From assembly GCF_003208655.1 (NCBI RefSeq), contig NZ_QKLU01000010.1:158783-222782 (forward strand): a stretch of 64,000 bases of DNA, given 5' to 3'. The notes beneath the pieces were generated by a model that was given only the letters and a program-made list of their open reading frames with translations, did no database searches and was not told the origin of the DNA. The DNA is from Pedobacter nutrimenti. Its GTDB lineage: Bacteria; Bacteroidota; Bacteroidia; Sphingobacteriales; Sphingobacteriaceae. Made by a program: the position numbers and the translations under genes. This document shows, piece after piece, positions 1 to 9,846 of the stretch. How positions within the stretch are numbered: the first letter of the stretch is position 1; each line of letters starts with the position of its first letter.

Positions 1-2
1 CC

Positions 3-131
3 CCCGACAGCATCAGAAAACTTGGTGGTGCCCTGTTTGCCGATTACCGTTACGACAGCGTTTTTGTCTATCACAATGGGGCACAATCTTATTATGCCGC
101 CAGGGGTTTTCGCGGTGTGCTCAAGGTTTAA
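3..131 (+). CDS. DUF4256 domain protein, C-terminal fragment
   Basis: The frame is open from the left edge of the window to a TAA, giving the last 42 residues of a protein whose start lies outside. The fragment contains IRKLGGALFADYRYD and ends YHNGAQSYYAARGFRG..., which matches my recollection of the conserved C-terminus of DUF4256 proteins (about 190 residues, function unknown). The next gene starts 19 bases downstream on the same strand, so the two may be cotranscribed. The overlapping longer frame that begins at base 22 is in a different phase and does not resemble a protein in this stretch. Confidence 0.75.
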   Translation, partial: PDSIRKLGGALFADYRYDSVFVYHNGAQSYYAARGFRGVLKV

Positions 132-150
132 ATTCAAAACGAACAAGAAT

Positions 151-729
151 ATGAATCCAAAAGTTGATTTTTACTTCACTAAAGACCAAAAATGGCAGCA
201 GGAAGTCCAGGAGCTCCGGCTGATTGCCCTTGACTGCGGGCTGAGCGAAGAATTAAAATGGGGTGTTCCCTGTTATACCTTTCAAAAAAGCAATATTGTT
301 CTGATCCATGACTTCAAAGAATACTGTGCCTTTTTGTTTTTTAAAGGTGCATTACTAAAGGACCCTCAAAATATACTGGTCCAGCAAACGAAAAATGTTC
401 AGGCCGCGCGCCAGGTCCGTTTTAGGAACATCCGGGAGATCATTGATCTGAGAAGGGCCTTGAAGGCGTATATTCAGCAGGCCATTGAAGTGGAAAAATC
501 GGGTCTAAAAGTAAATTTCAAGACCACAGCGGATTTCCCGGTTCCTGAAGAGTTTCAAGCTAAACTGGAGCAGATCCCCGATTTAAAAATGGCTTTTGAT
601 GCCCTGACCCCGGGACGACAAAAATCCTATATCCTGTATTTTTCCTCGGCAAAACAATCCAAAACAAGGGAATCCAGGGTCGAAAAGTACCTGCCTCAAA
701 TTCTTAGCGGAAAAGGTTTGGAGGATTAA
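151..729 (+). CDS. YdeI/OmpD-associated family protein (DUF1801 N-terminus)
   Basis: This 192-residue soluble protein starts at MNPKVDFYF. The open frame continues upstream to base 22, but there it overlaps the real end of the DUF4256 gene, so the ATG at 151 is preferred. The N-terminal two thirds fit the DUF1801/YdhG fold, with the typical LKWGVPCYTF and FKEYCAFLFFKGALL segments. The C-terminal part, with LTPGRQKSYILYFSSAKQ and a basic tail, fits the YdeI/OmpD-associated motif. The family is widespread and has been linked loosely to bacteriocin protection, but no biochemical role is established. No signal peptide is visible, so it is probably cytoplasmic. Confidence 0.8.
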   Translation: MNPKVDFYFTKDQKWQQEVQELRLIALDCGLSEELKWGVPCYTFQKSNIVLIHDFKEYCAFLFFKGALLKDPQNILVQQTKNVQAARQVRFRNIREIIDLRRALKAYIQQAIEVEKSGLKVNFKTTADFPVPEEFQAKLEQIPDLKMAFDALTPGRQKSYILYFSSAKQSKTRESRVEKYLPQILSGKGLED

Positions 730-797
730 CCTCTGTCCTGGTCTTTGTAAAAGGCCATGTCATTGCGAACACAGCCTTTTATAAACAGGCCTATAGA

Positions 798-2798
798 TTA
801 CCTGACCGGCACAAGTAACAATGCATCGGCCGTTACAGCGCCCTGTAATCCTTTAGCGGTTATTTCTACATAGGCGTTTTTACCTTCCTTTAAAGCATAC
901 CTGCCCAGGCTCACCCACTCTCCGGAAGTTTGCCCAAGCACCTTCACTTGCGCGTCTTTGATCAAAACTTCTTTGGTGAGCAGGCCATCGTATACATAGA
1001 CCTGGGTAACGGCAGCAGCATTTTTTAGTTTTGGGTAATAAACATACAATTCATAGTTCCCTTTTTTTGCAATATGGGGTGTATATTTAACTGATTTTGG
1101 TTCCCCGGAGGTGGAATCTGCCACGTAGTAATCGGGCCCGTACCCACCATACTGATGAACCGTCCATGCGCCCTTTTTCTCCACCTGGGCAGCATCATTA
1201 TTGTCTACCAGAATTTCAGGCAAACTTCCATCGGCCAGGGGATCATTTTTTAGTTGCAGCTGCAGCTGCGAAACATTTATTTTTTGTACAGACACTTTGC
1301 GGTCTATGGCCTGAACTGCTGCAACTGCCGCCGATTGGCCTAAAACCATAAACACCGGCTCCATACGGATAGAACCATAGGCAATGTGGCTGGCAGAAAG
1401 ACAAACAGGGACCAACAGGTTCGCTACCTGGGTTTCTTTCGGAACAATGGCCCTGTAGGAAATTGGATAAGGTCCAAAGCCCCCTTGTTCTACATTTCCT
1501 TCATTTTTAACCATTCCATCCACCACCAGCCGGTCACAATTGTGCGAATCCATGGTATAAGCCGCCATTCCCACCCCGTCCCGCACAATTTCTCTTCCCT
1601 GACAATGGTGCTGGGTCATGACCAGTTCCCCGATCATTCTCCTGGCCTCCCGGATGTAAAGCTGGTGGGACCAGTTGCCCATATCGGTATATTCATCTTT
1701 AGGATACCCCCATTGGTTCAGCTCGGCCCTGATGGTGGCCGGGACACGGGGATCGTTTCCGACAAAATAAAGCAGGCCTTTGGTATAATCTGTATGGGCT
1801 TTCCAGATCCGGGCCCTTGCCGCATAATCTGCGTCGGGGTATGCCCAGTTCATTCCGATCATATCGGTCGAGAAACCGTTCCTGTTGTTGATGTCTGTTT
1901 TTTCATTGGGCATCGCACTCCAGATAAAACCATCCTGCAAAGATTTCCAGGGCCTTTTTTCCATTTGCCGGAGCAGCAGTTCATATTTTTCGGGCGCATA
2001 GTTTTCCGGTTTGCTGATGGGAACCTGGTTCGCCTTATTGCTGGTCAGACAAATCCTAAAATTATAGGCCTGAACTTTTTGGTCACCTGTTCCATCTTTT
2101 TCCAATACGCCGGGGTTAATTCCCCAGAGCAATCCGCTGGAAGCTTGTCCCGGAATTTTATAAGGGTCTATCCCATCGGGCAGCTGATGCCCTGTCATCA
2201 ACTGGACACCATTAAAAGTTTCCTGATACACCTGGTTGGCTTCCCGGCCCACCACATAAGAAACCCCTGCTTTGGCCATTAAATCGCCTTCATAGGAACA
2301 ATCTATAAATACGCTGGCCCTGACTTTTTGATCTGCCCCGGTTTGTGCACTATGCTCCAGCCTAATTTCGCTGATCAGGTTTCCTTTTTTGTGCACTGAC
2401 TTCAGCCGGTTTTGGTACAGGACCTTTACCCCCGCCCTTTTGATGTAATCCAGAAACAGGTTTTCGGCCACATGCGGTTCAAATACCCATTGTTCGAAAT
2501 GGCCATAGTGACGGCCTATTCTTCTGTAAAAATCGAGCGCCAAACCACTAATCGCATATTTATTGCCAATATCGGTCAGGCCAAGCCCTCCAGAGCTCAT
2601 CCCGCCCAGGTGTTTTCCGGGCTCAATGAGCAAGACCGTTTTGCCAAGCCTGGCCGCAGTATAAGCCGCAATGACACCCGAGGAGGTTCCTCCGTAAATA
2701 CAAATGTCGTAGTTTGTCGCAGCGGCTTTCTGGGCCAGTGAAGGTTGCAGCGAAAAGAGGATAAAAAGGGGGACCAGCAGGTATAAGATCTTTTTCAT
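798..2798 (-). CDS. Secreted FAD-dependent oxidoreductase with C-terminal golvesin/xanthan-lyase-like domain
   Basis: This protein of 666 residues has a signal peptide (about 1-22, ending SLAQ). A dinucleotide-binding fold follows directly, with GGTSSG at 36-41, an acidic residue E59 at the end of the second strand, and GGMSSGG at 65-71. This is the pattern of the FAD_oxidored family (PF12831). The last 120 or so residues (about 540-664: GAWTVHQYGGYGPDYY and later VTADALLLVP) resemble the beta-sandwich at the end of golvesin and xanthan lyase. It lies two bases after the SusD stop and is surely in the same transcript, so it probably oxidises or cleaves the ligand that the SusC/D pair imports. 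The substrate cannot be named from the sequence. Confidence 0.8.
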   Translation of the reverse strand: MKKILYLLVPLFILFSLQPSLAQKAAATNYDICIYGGTSSGVIAAYTAARLGKTVLLIEPGKHLGGMSSGGLGLTDIGNKYAISGLALDFYRRIGRHYGHFEQWVFEPHVAENLFLDYIKRAGVKVLYQNRLKSVHKKGNLISEIRLEHSAQTGADQKVRASVFIDCSYEGDLMAKAGVSYVVGREANQVYQETFNGVQLMTGHQLPDGIDPYKIPGQASSGLLWGINPGVLEKDGTGDQKVQAYNFRICLTSNKANQVPISKPENYAPEKYELLLRQMEKRPWKSLQDGFIWSAMPNEKTDINNRNGFSTDMIGMNWAYPDADYAARARIWKAHTDYTKGLLYFVGNDPRVPATIRAELNQWGYPKDEYTDMGNWSHQLYIREARRMIGELVMTQHHCQGREIVRDGVGMAAYTMDSHNCDRLVVDGMVKNEGNVEQGGFGPYPISYRAIVPKETQVANLLVPVCLSASHIAYGSIRMEPVFMVLGQSAAVAAVQAIDRKVSVQKINVSQLQLQLKNDPLADGSLPEILVDNNDAAQVEKKGAWTVHQYGGYGPDYYVADSTSGEPKSVKYTPHIAKKGNYELYVYYPKLKNAAAVTQVYVYDGLLTKEVLIKDAQVKVLGQTSGEWVSLGRYALKEGKNAYVEITAKGLQGAVTADALLLVPVR

Positions 2799-2800
2799 AA

Positions 2801-4483
2801 TTAGTAATTAGGGTTTTGAATCAGTTTAGGGTTGGTCACCACTTCTATATTGGGAATTGGCCACAGGTAATCCCTGTTCTTGTCAAAGGTGCGTACTTCT
2901 ATAACCCTCATGTCTGCACGGTTGGGCACAGCAGTGTAATCGCACAGACCATTGGCATCAATTTGGGGCGCCGCAGCCAGCAGGCCTCTTTGCACCCTTC
3001 CGTAGAAGTTCCCCACCATGGCCTTTTCAGCAATTTTCCATCTGCGGAGATCGGTTTGCCGGAAGCCTTCCATGGCCAGCTCATACAGGCGCTCTTTATG
3101 CACCAGGCTCCGGAACTCTGCAGGGCTTTTACCAGGCGTAATGGCAGGCATATTGACGCTCGGACGCTGGCGCACCAGGTTAATGGCATCGTAAGCCGAT
3201 TGATCCAGCTGGTTAAGTTCATTTTTAGCTTCGGCATAGATCAGTAGAATTTCGGCATACCTGATCTGGATAACATTAAGTTCTGAATTGGAACGGTCTG
3301 CCTTATCCTGCAGGTCAACATACTTTTTCCAGCAATAGCCCGTAAAAGTTGCAAAGGCATTGATGGCATCCTGGTTGTCTACCCGGGTAGCCGGAGTGGT
3401 GTTGTAGTTCCAGCATTTTAAACTGTCCCTATGGGTTTCAAACTGGTAGTTGTAAAATACAGAGCCTGGCACGGCAATCGTATAGCCAAGCCTCGGGTCC
3501 CTGTTTTTGTAAGGCTGCCGGGGATCAAACAAAGGCGACTTGTCGATATTCAGCCCATCTGTACATGTAAAAACATCAACCATAGACTGAGAAGGCACCT
3601 TATTGGTAAAACCCAGACCGTTTCTGGACAACAGGGCTACCGGCGTACCATGAACCTTGGTGTTGGAGGCTTTTAGAAATTGAAAGGCCCAGATGATTTC
3701 TGCTGAATTTTGTCCGGCATAACTAAACAGCTCGGCAAAATTGCCATGCAGGCCATACACTTTTAGGTCCATGACCTGTTTAGCAGCTTCTGCAGCCTCT
3801 GCCCATTTTTCATTGTTTAATGCAGTCCTGGCCTTTATGGATAAGGCCGCCCCCTTGGTCGCCCGGCCCACATCGGCACCGGCATAAGTGCCGGGAAGAT
3901 CCACTGCGGCCTCGGTCAGTTCTTTCAGGATAAAATCGACTACTTCTGTTTTAGGGTTTTTAGGAACCTGGGCTTCTTCCAGCCTGAGCACCCTGGTGAT
4001 TAAAGGGACTGCCCCAAAGTAATCCGTAAGGTACTGATAGGTATAGGCCCTAATAAATCTGGCTTCTGCTTTGGAGCGGTTAAAGATCTGGGGTGTCGCT
4101 TTATCCTTCACCTTATCCAGGTTGTCCAGCACGAAGTTGCATTTGGCAATTACTTTATAGGCCTCCCGCCAAATGTTCAGCGCATATCCATTGTTGCTGT
4201 CCTGGTTGCCTTTGCCCAGGCTTTGCAACGGGCTGTTGTTGCGGTCCCAGCCAATGTCGGTCCCGTTATCAATGGTGAGGTTGGTGGGCATGTTGTCCAG
4301 CGGGGCATAATTTGCATAACGGTATAAACCATTCACGGCCAGAATCAGCTCGTCCTGATTGCTAAAAAAAGATTCATCAGAAGGGCCCGAGAGCGGGCTT
4401 TTATCCAGATAGTCCTTTTTACAGGAAGGGGATAATGCCACCAGTACAGCGGCGATTATGAAATAGTATATCTTCTTGTTCAT
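2801..4483 (-). CDS. RagB/SusD family nutrient-uptake lipoprotein
   Basis: This 560-residue outer-membrane lipoprotein has a signal sequence ending in the lipobox LSPSC, with Cys21 as the lipidated residue. The mature N-terminus, KKDYLDKSPLSGPSDESFF, is the usual SusD opening. TPR-like helices typical of the family follow (for example FNRSKAEARFIRAYTYQYL), and the C-terminus carries LYELAMEGFRQTDLRRW and a closing YLWPIPNIEVVTNPKLIQNPNY-type tail. SusD proteins form the lid over the SusC channel and bind the incoming oligomer. The gene follows susC by 11 bases and precedes the FAD oxidoreductase by 2. Ligand specificity cannot be read from the sequence. Confidence 0.93.
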   Translation of the reverse strand: MNKKIYYFIIAAVLVALSPSCKKDYLDKSPLSGPSDESFFSNQDELILAVNGLYRYANYAPLDNMPTNLTIDNGTDIGWDRNNSPLQSLGKGNQDSNNGYALNIWREAYKVIAKCNFVLDNLDKVKDKATPQIFNRSKAEARFIRAYTYQYLTDYFGAVPLITRVLRLEEAQVPKNPKTEVVDFILKELTEAAVDLPGTYAGADVGRATKGAALSIKARTALNNEKWAEAAEAAKQVMDLKVYGLHGNFAELFSYAGQNSAEIIWAFQFLKASNTKVHGTPVALLSRNGLGFTNKVPSQSMVDVFTCTDGLNIDKSPLFDPRQPYKNRDPRLGYTIAVPGSVFYNYQFETHRDSLKCWNYNTTPATRVDNQDAINAFATFTGYCWKKYVDLQDKADRSNSELNVIQIRYAEILLIYAEAKNELNQLDQSAYDAINLVRQRPSVNMPAITPGKSPAEFRSLVHKERLYELAMEGFRQTDLRRWKIAEKAMVGNFYGRVQRGLLAAAPQIDANGLCDYTAVPNRADMRVIEVRTFDKNRDYLWPIPNIEVVTNPKLIQNPNY

Positions 4484-4494
4484 TTGTCCTGTTT

Positions 4495-7400
4495 TTAAAA
4501 AGTGGCTTCTAAACCAAAACTGTATAACTTAACCTGGGGATAGATGTTTCCGGCGCCCACAGGGGCCTCTACATCATAACCCTTCAGGAATTTATCGAAA
4601 GAGGCCACATTTGACCCGTTGGCAAAGATCCGCAAGCGGTTAAGTCCGGCTTTTTTGGAAAATTTTTCGGACAGGGTGTAGCCCAGCTGGACGTTTTTGA
4701 TTCGCAGGTAAGCCGCATTTCTAAGCCAGAAAGTGGATGCTTGTTCGTTATTGGTTTCTCCAAAGGCAAGCCGCGGATAGCTGGCATCGGGATGATCGGG
4801 TGTCCAGCGGTCTTTGTTTTCCTCCCGGATGGTCCCTCCTATGGCCCCGCCAACGTTAAAGGGCAAAATTCCGGGACCTGAAAGATAACCATTGGCTTTT
4901 CCGACCCCCTGGAGCAGGATAGAAAAATCGAAGCCTTTATAAGCGCCTGAAATGTTGGAAGAGAAAGTATAACGCGGAACGGTACTGCCCATAATGATTT
5001 TATCGTTTTCATTAATGATGCCGTCCCCATTCTGGTCTTTGTATTTGATGTCTCCTGCCTTTACGGTTCCAAATTGCTTGGCATGGGCGGCAACTTCTGC
5101 ATCAGAGCTGAAAAAACCCTCGGCCTGGTAGCCAAAAAGAGAACCAATCGCATAACCCTCCCTGTTTACGGTAAGTCCGGTCTGGTTAATGCCCCTCATG
5201 TCTTTGATGGTATTTTTAACATCGGACAGGTTAAAACTAATGTTGTAATTGAAGTCCTTTATATTCCCCTTATAAGCCAGCCCCAGTTCCCAGCCATTGT
5301 TGTCTACAACGCCTGCATTCTGGTAAGGACTGGCCAGGCCAACAATAAGCGGGATGTCCAGCAACAGCAAAATATCCCTTGTACGGCGGCGGTAATAGTC
5401 GGCGGTAATGCTCAGGTTCTGAAACAAGGTCAAATCAATCCCTATGTTTTTTTCTTCGGTCGTTTCCCAGGATATATTTTTATTGGCCAGGCTGTTCAGG
5501 GCCGCGGTATTCACAATCTGCTTCCCCAGCGTGTATGATTCCAGTACGATAGAAGTCATGGAAGGATAGGTACCAATGTTCTGATTGCCTAACTTTCCCC
5601 AGGACAACCTGAGCTTTGCTTCGTTCAAAACGCCCTTCAGCCCCTGCATAAAACGCTCTTCTGAAATGCGCCATCCGGCAGAGGCAGAAGGGAAGAAGCC
5701 ATATTTATTACCTGTTGAAAAGCGTGAAGAACCATCATACCGGGCATTGACTTCCAAAAGGTATTTTCCTTTGTAATTGTAATTGAACCTGCTGAACAGG
5801 GACTGAAGCGCCCATTCTTCTGCATTGCCCGTGGCCCTTTGGTTGGTGGCTGAACCGGCATCAAGGACCGGGTAATCGGGTAAAATATAGGTATCCCTAA
5901 AGGCAGAAATTTGTTCAAAGGAATAATCCTCTCTGGATCCGCCCAGCAGCAATTTAAAATGATGCTCCTTGACCGCTTTTGTTGCCGTAACCGTTGCCCT
6001 GAGGTTGTTAAAAAAAGACTGGGCCTGGTTTTCAGTCAGGGAGGTTAAAGCCGGGGTCAGGAAGCTGGGTGTTCCATTTGGCAAATAGGATTGAATGGCC
6101 TTTCTAAACATTTTAAGTGAAGACAGAGCATATTTAGGGGCATAAGCCGCTTCAGCCTCTAACCAGGGGACGGGTTTATAATTCAAAACGGCGTTCATGC
6201 TGCCAAAGGGCGCCCTGTTTCGGTTGGTTCCGCCATCGCGTGTTGCCGAAATGGGGTTAACGCCGTTCCATCCAACGCCCCATTGCCCTTTTTCGGTAAT
6301 TCCGATCTGATTGGCCGGTATACCGTTCATCCACTGAAAAATCTCTGAAGAGGTTGCCGCTGGATCTGTAGTAATGGCATTTACATATTGTAAATCGATC
6401 CGGGCACTGAGTTTATCAGAAAAGGTGATGTCTGTGTTGTTGCGAATGGTATAGCGTTTAAAGCTGGAATTCTGGATAATGCCCTTCTGATCAAACAAAC
6501 CAAAAGAACCCAGCATTTTAACCTTTTGTGTTCCGCCCTGGATGGTCAGAAAATGACTTTGTTGTAAACCCGAGCCGGTAAGGGTTTCCTTCTGCCAGTC
6601 GGTATTGGGATAAAGATCAGAACTGACCCCGTTTTGTTCCCGGTATTTCTGGACCAGGGCATCGGAATAAAGCGGTGTTCTGCCGGTGTTCACATAAGCT
6701 TCATTGATCAGCAGCATATAATCCAGTCCATTGACCAGCTTGGGCATATTGGTTGGGTTTTGCCAGCCGATGTAATTGTTATAGGAAATGCTCACCAGAT
6801 CTGCTTTGGCGCGTTTTGTGGTGATGAGAATGACCCCATTGGCCGCCCTGGAACCATATATGGAGGAAGATGCTGCATCTTTAAGCACCGATATAGATTC
6901 TATTAAATTGGGGTCAATGTTGTTCATGGAGCCTTCGATCCCGTCTATCATGACCAGCGGATTGGCCCCGGTTAAGGAGTTTTGGTCCGTGCCGCTCAAT
7001 GTTCCTATTCCACGAATCCGGATGGTACCTGCGTCATTGCCCGGCCGGCCGGAGGCTTGCTGAACGGTTACACCAGGGGCCATACCTTGTAAGGCCGCAG
7101 AAGTCTGGCCCATTGGGCGCGCGGCAAGGTCTTTCCCGGAAATGGTCGAAACAGCCCCCGTAAGGTTCACTTTTTTCTGTGAACCATAACCGACCACCAC
7201 CACCTCTGTCAATTTGTTGTCTTCTTCCCGTAGCTTCACATCCATACTGGTCTGGCTCCCAATGCGTATTTCATGAGCAGTAAAACCAACATAGGAGAAC
7301 ACCAGCGTGTTTCCGCTGTTGGCTTCAATGGCATAACGGCCATTCTTATCGGTCACCGTTGCCGCATTGCTTTCTTTGACCTTGACGCCTACTCCGGCCA

Positions 7401-7827
7401 TTGGCACGCCCGCCCCATCGGTAACGGTTCCCCTAATGGTCTGCTGAATAGATTTTGCGGCATCCTGTGCGGGTTTATTGTCGGCCGGGGCAACCTGCTG
7501 CTCTCCCTTTTGCAGAATAATGTATTTCTCTTTCAGCAGCCAGCCCAGTCCCCGGCCCTTCAGCGCGGCATTCATCACCTCGCCAAGGTCCGTCTGCTGA
7601 AAATCAACGGTCACCTTCTGCGCATCATCGAGCAGTTTATTGCTGTAAAACACGGTTAAACCCGTTTGTTTTTTAATCGCTTTAAAGAGGGTGGCAAGGG
7701 TGATGTTGTTGCCCCTGAGGCTGATTTTATGCTGGCCCTGTGTGCCCGCACGAACAGGGAATAAAACAAACAACATCAAAACGACCAGCAAAAACAGCCG
7801 GCCCGATCGGGTAAATTTTTTAAGCAT
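4495..7827 (-). CDS. SusC/RagA TonB-linked outer-membrane transporter with STN domain
   Basis: This TonB-dependent transporter has 1110 residues. After a signal peptide (about 1-28) comes an STN domain (about 30-107, ISLRGNNITLATLFKAIKKQTG). A carboxypeptidase-regulatory-like domain (about 130-212) and a TonB-box/plug start (EVVVVGYGSQKKVNLTGAVS) follow, then a 22-strand-type barrel ending in an aromatic residue (GLEATF). STN domains are found in transporters that signal to FecR anti-sigma factors, and a FecR and ECF sigma pair is encoded directly upstream, so self-induction by the imported ligand is likely. The 75-base gap to fecR may hold a promoter of its own, but I saw no clear box. Confidence 0.94.
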   Translation of the reverse strand: MLKKFTRSGRLFLLVVLMLFVLFPVRAGTQGQHKISLRGNNITLATLFKAIKKQTGLTVFYSNKLLDDAQKVTVDFQQTDLGEVMNAALKGRGLGWLLKEKYIILQKGEQQVAPADNKPAQDAAKSIQQTIRGTVTDGAGVPMAGVGVKVKESNAATVTDKNGRYAIEANSGNTLVFSYVGFTAHEIRIGSQTSMDVKLREEDNKLTEVVVVGYGSQKKVNLTGAVSTISGKDLAARPMGQTSAALQGMAPGVTVQQASGRPGNDAGTIRIRGIGTLSGTDQNSLTGANPLVMIDGIEGSMNNIDPNLIESISVLKDAASSSIYGSRAANGVILITTKRAKADLVSISYNNYIGWQNPTNMPKLVNGLDYMLLINEAYVNTGRTPLYSDALVQKYREQNGVSSDLYPNTDWQKETLTGSGLQQSHFLTIQGGTQKVKMLGSFGLFDQKGIIQNSSFKRYTIRNNTDITFSDKLSARIDLQYVNAITTDPAATSSEIFQWMNGIPANQIGITEKGQWGVGWNGVNPISATRDGGTNRNRAPFGSMNAVLNYKPVPWLEAEAAYAPKYALSSLKMFRKAIQSYLPNGTPSFLTPALTSLTENQAQSFFNNLRATVTATKAVKEHHFKLLLGGSREDYSFEQISAFRDTYILPDYPVLDAGSATNQRATGNAEEWALQSLFSRFNYNYKGKYLLEVNARYDGSSRFSTGNKYGFFPSASAGWRISEERFMQGLKGVLNEAKLRLSWGKLGNQNIGTYPSMTSIVLESYTLGKQIVNTAALNSLANKNISWETTEEKNIGIDLTLFQNLSITADYYRRRTRDILLLLDIPLIVGLASPYQNAGVVDNNGWELGLAYKGNIKDFNYNISFNLSDVKNTIKDMRGINQTGLTVNREGYAIGSLFGYQAEGFFSSDAEVAAHAKQFGTVKAGDIKYKDQNGDGIINENDKIIMGSTVPRYTFSSNISGAYKGFDFSILLQGVGKANGYLSGPGILPFNVGGAIGGTIREENKDRWTPDHPDASYPRLAFGETNNEQASTFWLRNAAYLRIKNVQLGYTLSEKFSKKAGLNRLRIFANGSNVASFDKFLKGYDVEAPVGAGNIYPQVKLYSFGLEATF

Positions 7828-7902
7828 ACATTTAAAGTTTATAGTTGGTTTGCTCTAAGACGCAGCTTTTACCCGGATGGGTGAAGGGGATCTGAAAAAA
7901 AT

Positions 7903-9024
7903 TTATTTAAAGGTCAATACCCTGTTTTTAAGCTCCGCCTGCATCCCCGAGGAAAGTTTTAAATTACTGATCACCACTTCCAGGGGCAGGTGTTTATCAA
8001 TTTCCCCGGTAAAGGTTTGCTGGGAAACCCCGGAGCTTTGCCAAACAATTTGAACGTCGAACCAGCGCTTTAAGACCTCTGCAATCTGGGACAAGGGCTG
8101 GTTGTGAAAAGAATAGGTCCCATTTCGCCAGGAAAGGACTTCCTGGGCATCAAAGGGCCTAACTTCAAAACCCGTACTGCTCATCAGGACTTCTTCTCCG
8201 GGTTTTAATCTGATCTGCTGAGCCTTTTTCTTTACAGAAACCGCACCTTCCACCAGCGCTGTGGTAAAATGCGCAGTGGTATAGGCATTCACATTAAAAG
8301 AAGTTCCGTGTACCTGGATATCGGCCGTGGAAGTATGTACCACAAAGGCCTGCAGGCTATTCTTTGCCACTTCAAAATAGGCTTCTCCGGTTAAATAAAC
8401 TGCTCTGGTTTCTTTTCCAAACTGAAAAGGGAAGCGCAAACTGGACGCCGCATTCATCCATACGGTAGTCCCGTCTGACAATTTGATCTTATAGTCTTTT
8501 GTGGCCGGCACAAACAGGGTCGCCCATTCTTTGCTTTGCGCAGCACCGGAAGTATAGCTCAACTCCTGCTGTTTGGTTTGGATTTGGGTTTCACCCAGGG
8601 TAATCTGCTGATTACCGGACAAATCAACGGCCTTTCCCTGCTGGGTTTTAAGATAGACTTCCTTAAAGGCTTGCTGCTGACCGGCCAGCGGGTGCCGGCC
8701 ACTAAAACCTATATACCATGCCAGCGGAAGGGCAATGACCAGAACCGCTGCAGCACTTAGGATCCATTTATTCCTTCTAAAAAAGGAAACAGGTGCTCTA
8801 TGCAGGTTTTGCCGGGTTACAGCCCAGGCACGGTCTGCGTCCAGGCCAGACAGGAATGCCCTGCCTTGGGGCTTTTCCATTTTAGTTTTGAGTTCTTCCC
8901 AGAACTTTCTCAGCCCTGCATCATTTAAAATAGCCTGCTCAGCAACAAGGTTATCCTGTTCACTAATCGTTCCGGCTATCTTTTCAAAGAAAAGACCTTG
9001 TATGTATTCCTGGTTGTACTCCAT
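7903..9024 (-). CDS. FecR family anti-sigma factor (with DUF4974)
   Basis: This 373-residue inner-membrane regulator has a cytoplasmic N-terminal segment that would hold the sigma factor. One membrane helix lies at about 86-107 (KWILSAAAVLVIALPLAWYIGF-type segment). A periplasmic FecR domain covers about 170-270 (VWMNAASSLRFPFQF, TGEAYFEVAKN), and a C-terminal DUF4974 domain about 300-370 (FHNQPLSQIAEVLKRWFDV) would touch the STN domain of SusC. It is encoded 43 bases after the sigma factor gene. The order sigma, FecR, SusC, SusD is the standard arrangement for cell-surface signalling loci in Bacteroidota. Confidence 0.93.
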   Translation of the reverse strand: MEYNQEYIQGLFFEKIAGTISEQDNLVAEQAILNDAGLRKFWEELKTKMEKPQGRAFLSGLDADRAWAVTRQNLHRAPVSFFRRNKWILSAAAVLVIALPLAWYIGFSGRHPLAGQQQAFKEVYLKTQQGKAVDLSGNQQITLGETQIQTKQQELSYTSGAAQSKEWATLFVPATKDYKIKLSDGTTVWMNAASSLRFPFQFGKETRAVYLTGEAYFEVAKNSLQAFVVHTSTADIQVHGTSFNVNAYTTAHFTTALVEGAVSVKKKAQQIRLKPGEEVLMSSTGFEVRPFDAQEVLSWRNGTYSFHNQPLSQIAEVLKRWFDVQIVWQSSGVSQQTFTGEIDKHLPLEVVISNLKLSSGMQAELKNRVLTFK

Positions 9025-9067
9025 TTCTATATTTTAGACGCCAACACGCAGCGATCAGGTGAATATT

Positions 9068-9607
9068 TCATTTAAAATTAATCAGTTTTTTTTGCAGGGC
9101 CCTTACAGCCAGTTTTAAGTGGGTTTTTACCGAGTTTACAGAGAGTCCCATTTCCTGCGCTGCCTCTTTATATTTTTTATCCTCCAGGTAAACAAGCTTA
9201 AATGCTTTCTGGCGCTGAAATGGCAATTCTTCAACGATCCGTTCCACCTCACCCCCTTCTTTTTGCGGCAACATTTCCTGCTCCTTTTCTGCCTGCTGGT
9301 GCTGCTGTTCTGTATACTCGTTCAGCTTACGCACTGCAACCTTTCTGTCCCGGAGCACCGTTAAGCAGCGGTTGTGAACCGAACGGAGCAAATAGGCTTT
9401 TACAGAAGTATTGATGCCCAGAAAAAGTTCTTTCTGCCAGATGGAAATAAAAAGGTTCTGCACCAGATCCTCTGCCTCCATGTCATCTTCCAGCATGAAA
9501 TAGGCTTTTACGGAAAGGACTTTATAGTATTTCTTAAAAATCAGCTCATAAGCGGCACTGTCGCCGCCTTTAAGTTGATCAAGTAATATTTGGTCGTCAA
9601 TTTCCAT
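9068..9607 (-). CDS. ECF RNA polymerase sigma factor (FecI-like)
   Basis: This is a 179-residue sigma-70 family factor of the extracytoplasmic-function type. Region 2 covers about 24-90 (LIFKKYYKVLSVKAYFML, EDLVQNLFISIW). Region 4 covers about 120-172 and has a helix-turn-helix (YKEAAQEMGLSVNSVKTHLKLAVRAL). It matches the group of ECF factors that accompany FecR and SusC/D in Bacteroidota. It is the first gene of the minus-strand locus, divergent from the lysine transaminase gene across 292 bases. It should direct transcription of the downstream susC/D genes once FecR releases it. Confidence 0.93.
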   Translation of the reverse strand: MEIDDQILLDQLKGGDSAAYELIFKKYYKVLSVKAYFMLEDDMEAEDLVQNLFISIWQKELFLGINTSVKAYLLRSVHNRCLTVLRDRKVAVRKLNEYTEQQHQQAEKEQEMLPQKEGGEVERIVEELPFQRQKAFKLVYLEDKKYKEAAQEMGLSVNSVKTHLKLAVRALQKKLINFK

Positions 9608-9846
9608 GATACGCTCGGGTATTTCTAAAGATATAAGTTCAATTGATGATTATCAACATCTTATGGAAACATTGGTCAAAACCACATTGAGTTTATCAGA
9701 TTTTTTTCATTTTTAAGCGCTAAACAGACGAAATTCAGAAAAAAAAATAATCCACATTTGTTAAACCAAATCTGATTTGATTACAAAATCATACTTTAAA
9801 CTGTTTAAACCTAGATTTTGTCTTTTGAGTTCAAATAGTGCCCAGA

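Noticed and set aside
22..150. Extended N-terminus of the YdeI/DUF1801 protein
   Set aside because: It overlaps the DUF4256 end in another phase and does not resemble protein; the ATG at 151 fits the family.
747..782. Weak 7-base stem between the YdeI-family gene and the FAD oxidoreductase gene
   Set aside because: Loop of about 18-20 bases, short stem and no T run.
1386..2282. 298-codon plus-strand frame opposite the FAD oxidoreductase gene
   Set aside because: It is antisense to a well-supported gene and its translation has no recognisable domain; a shadow frame.
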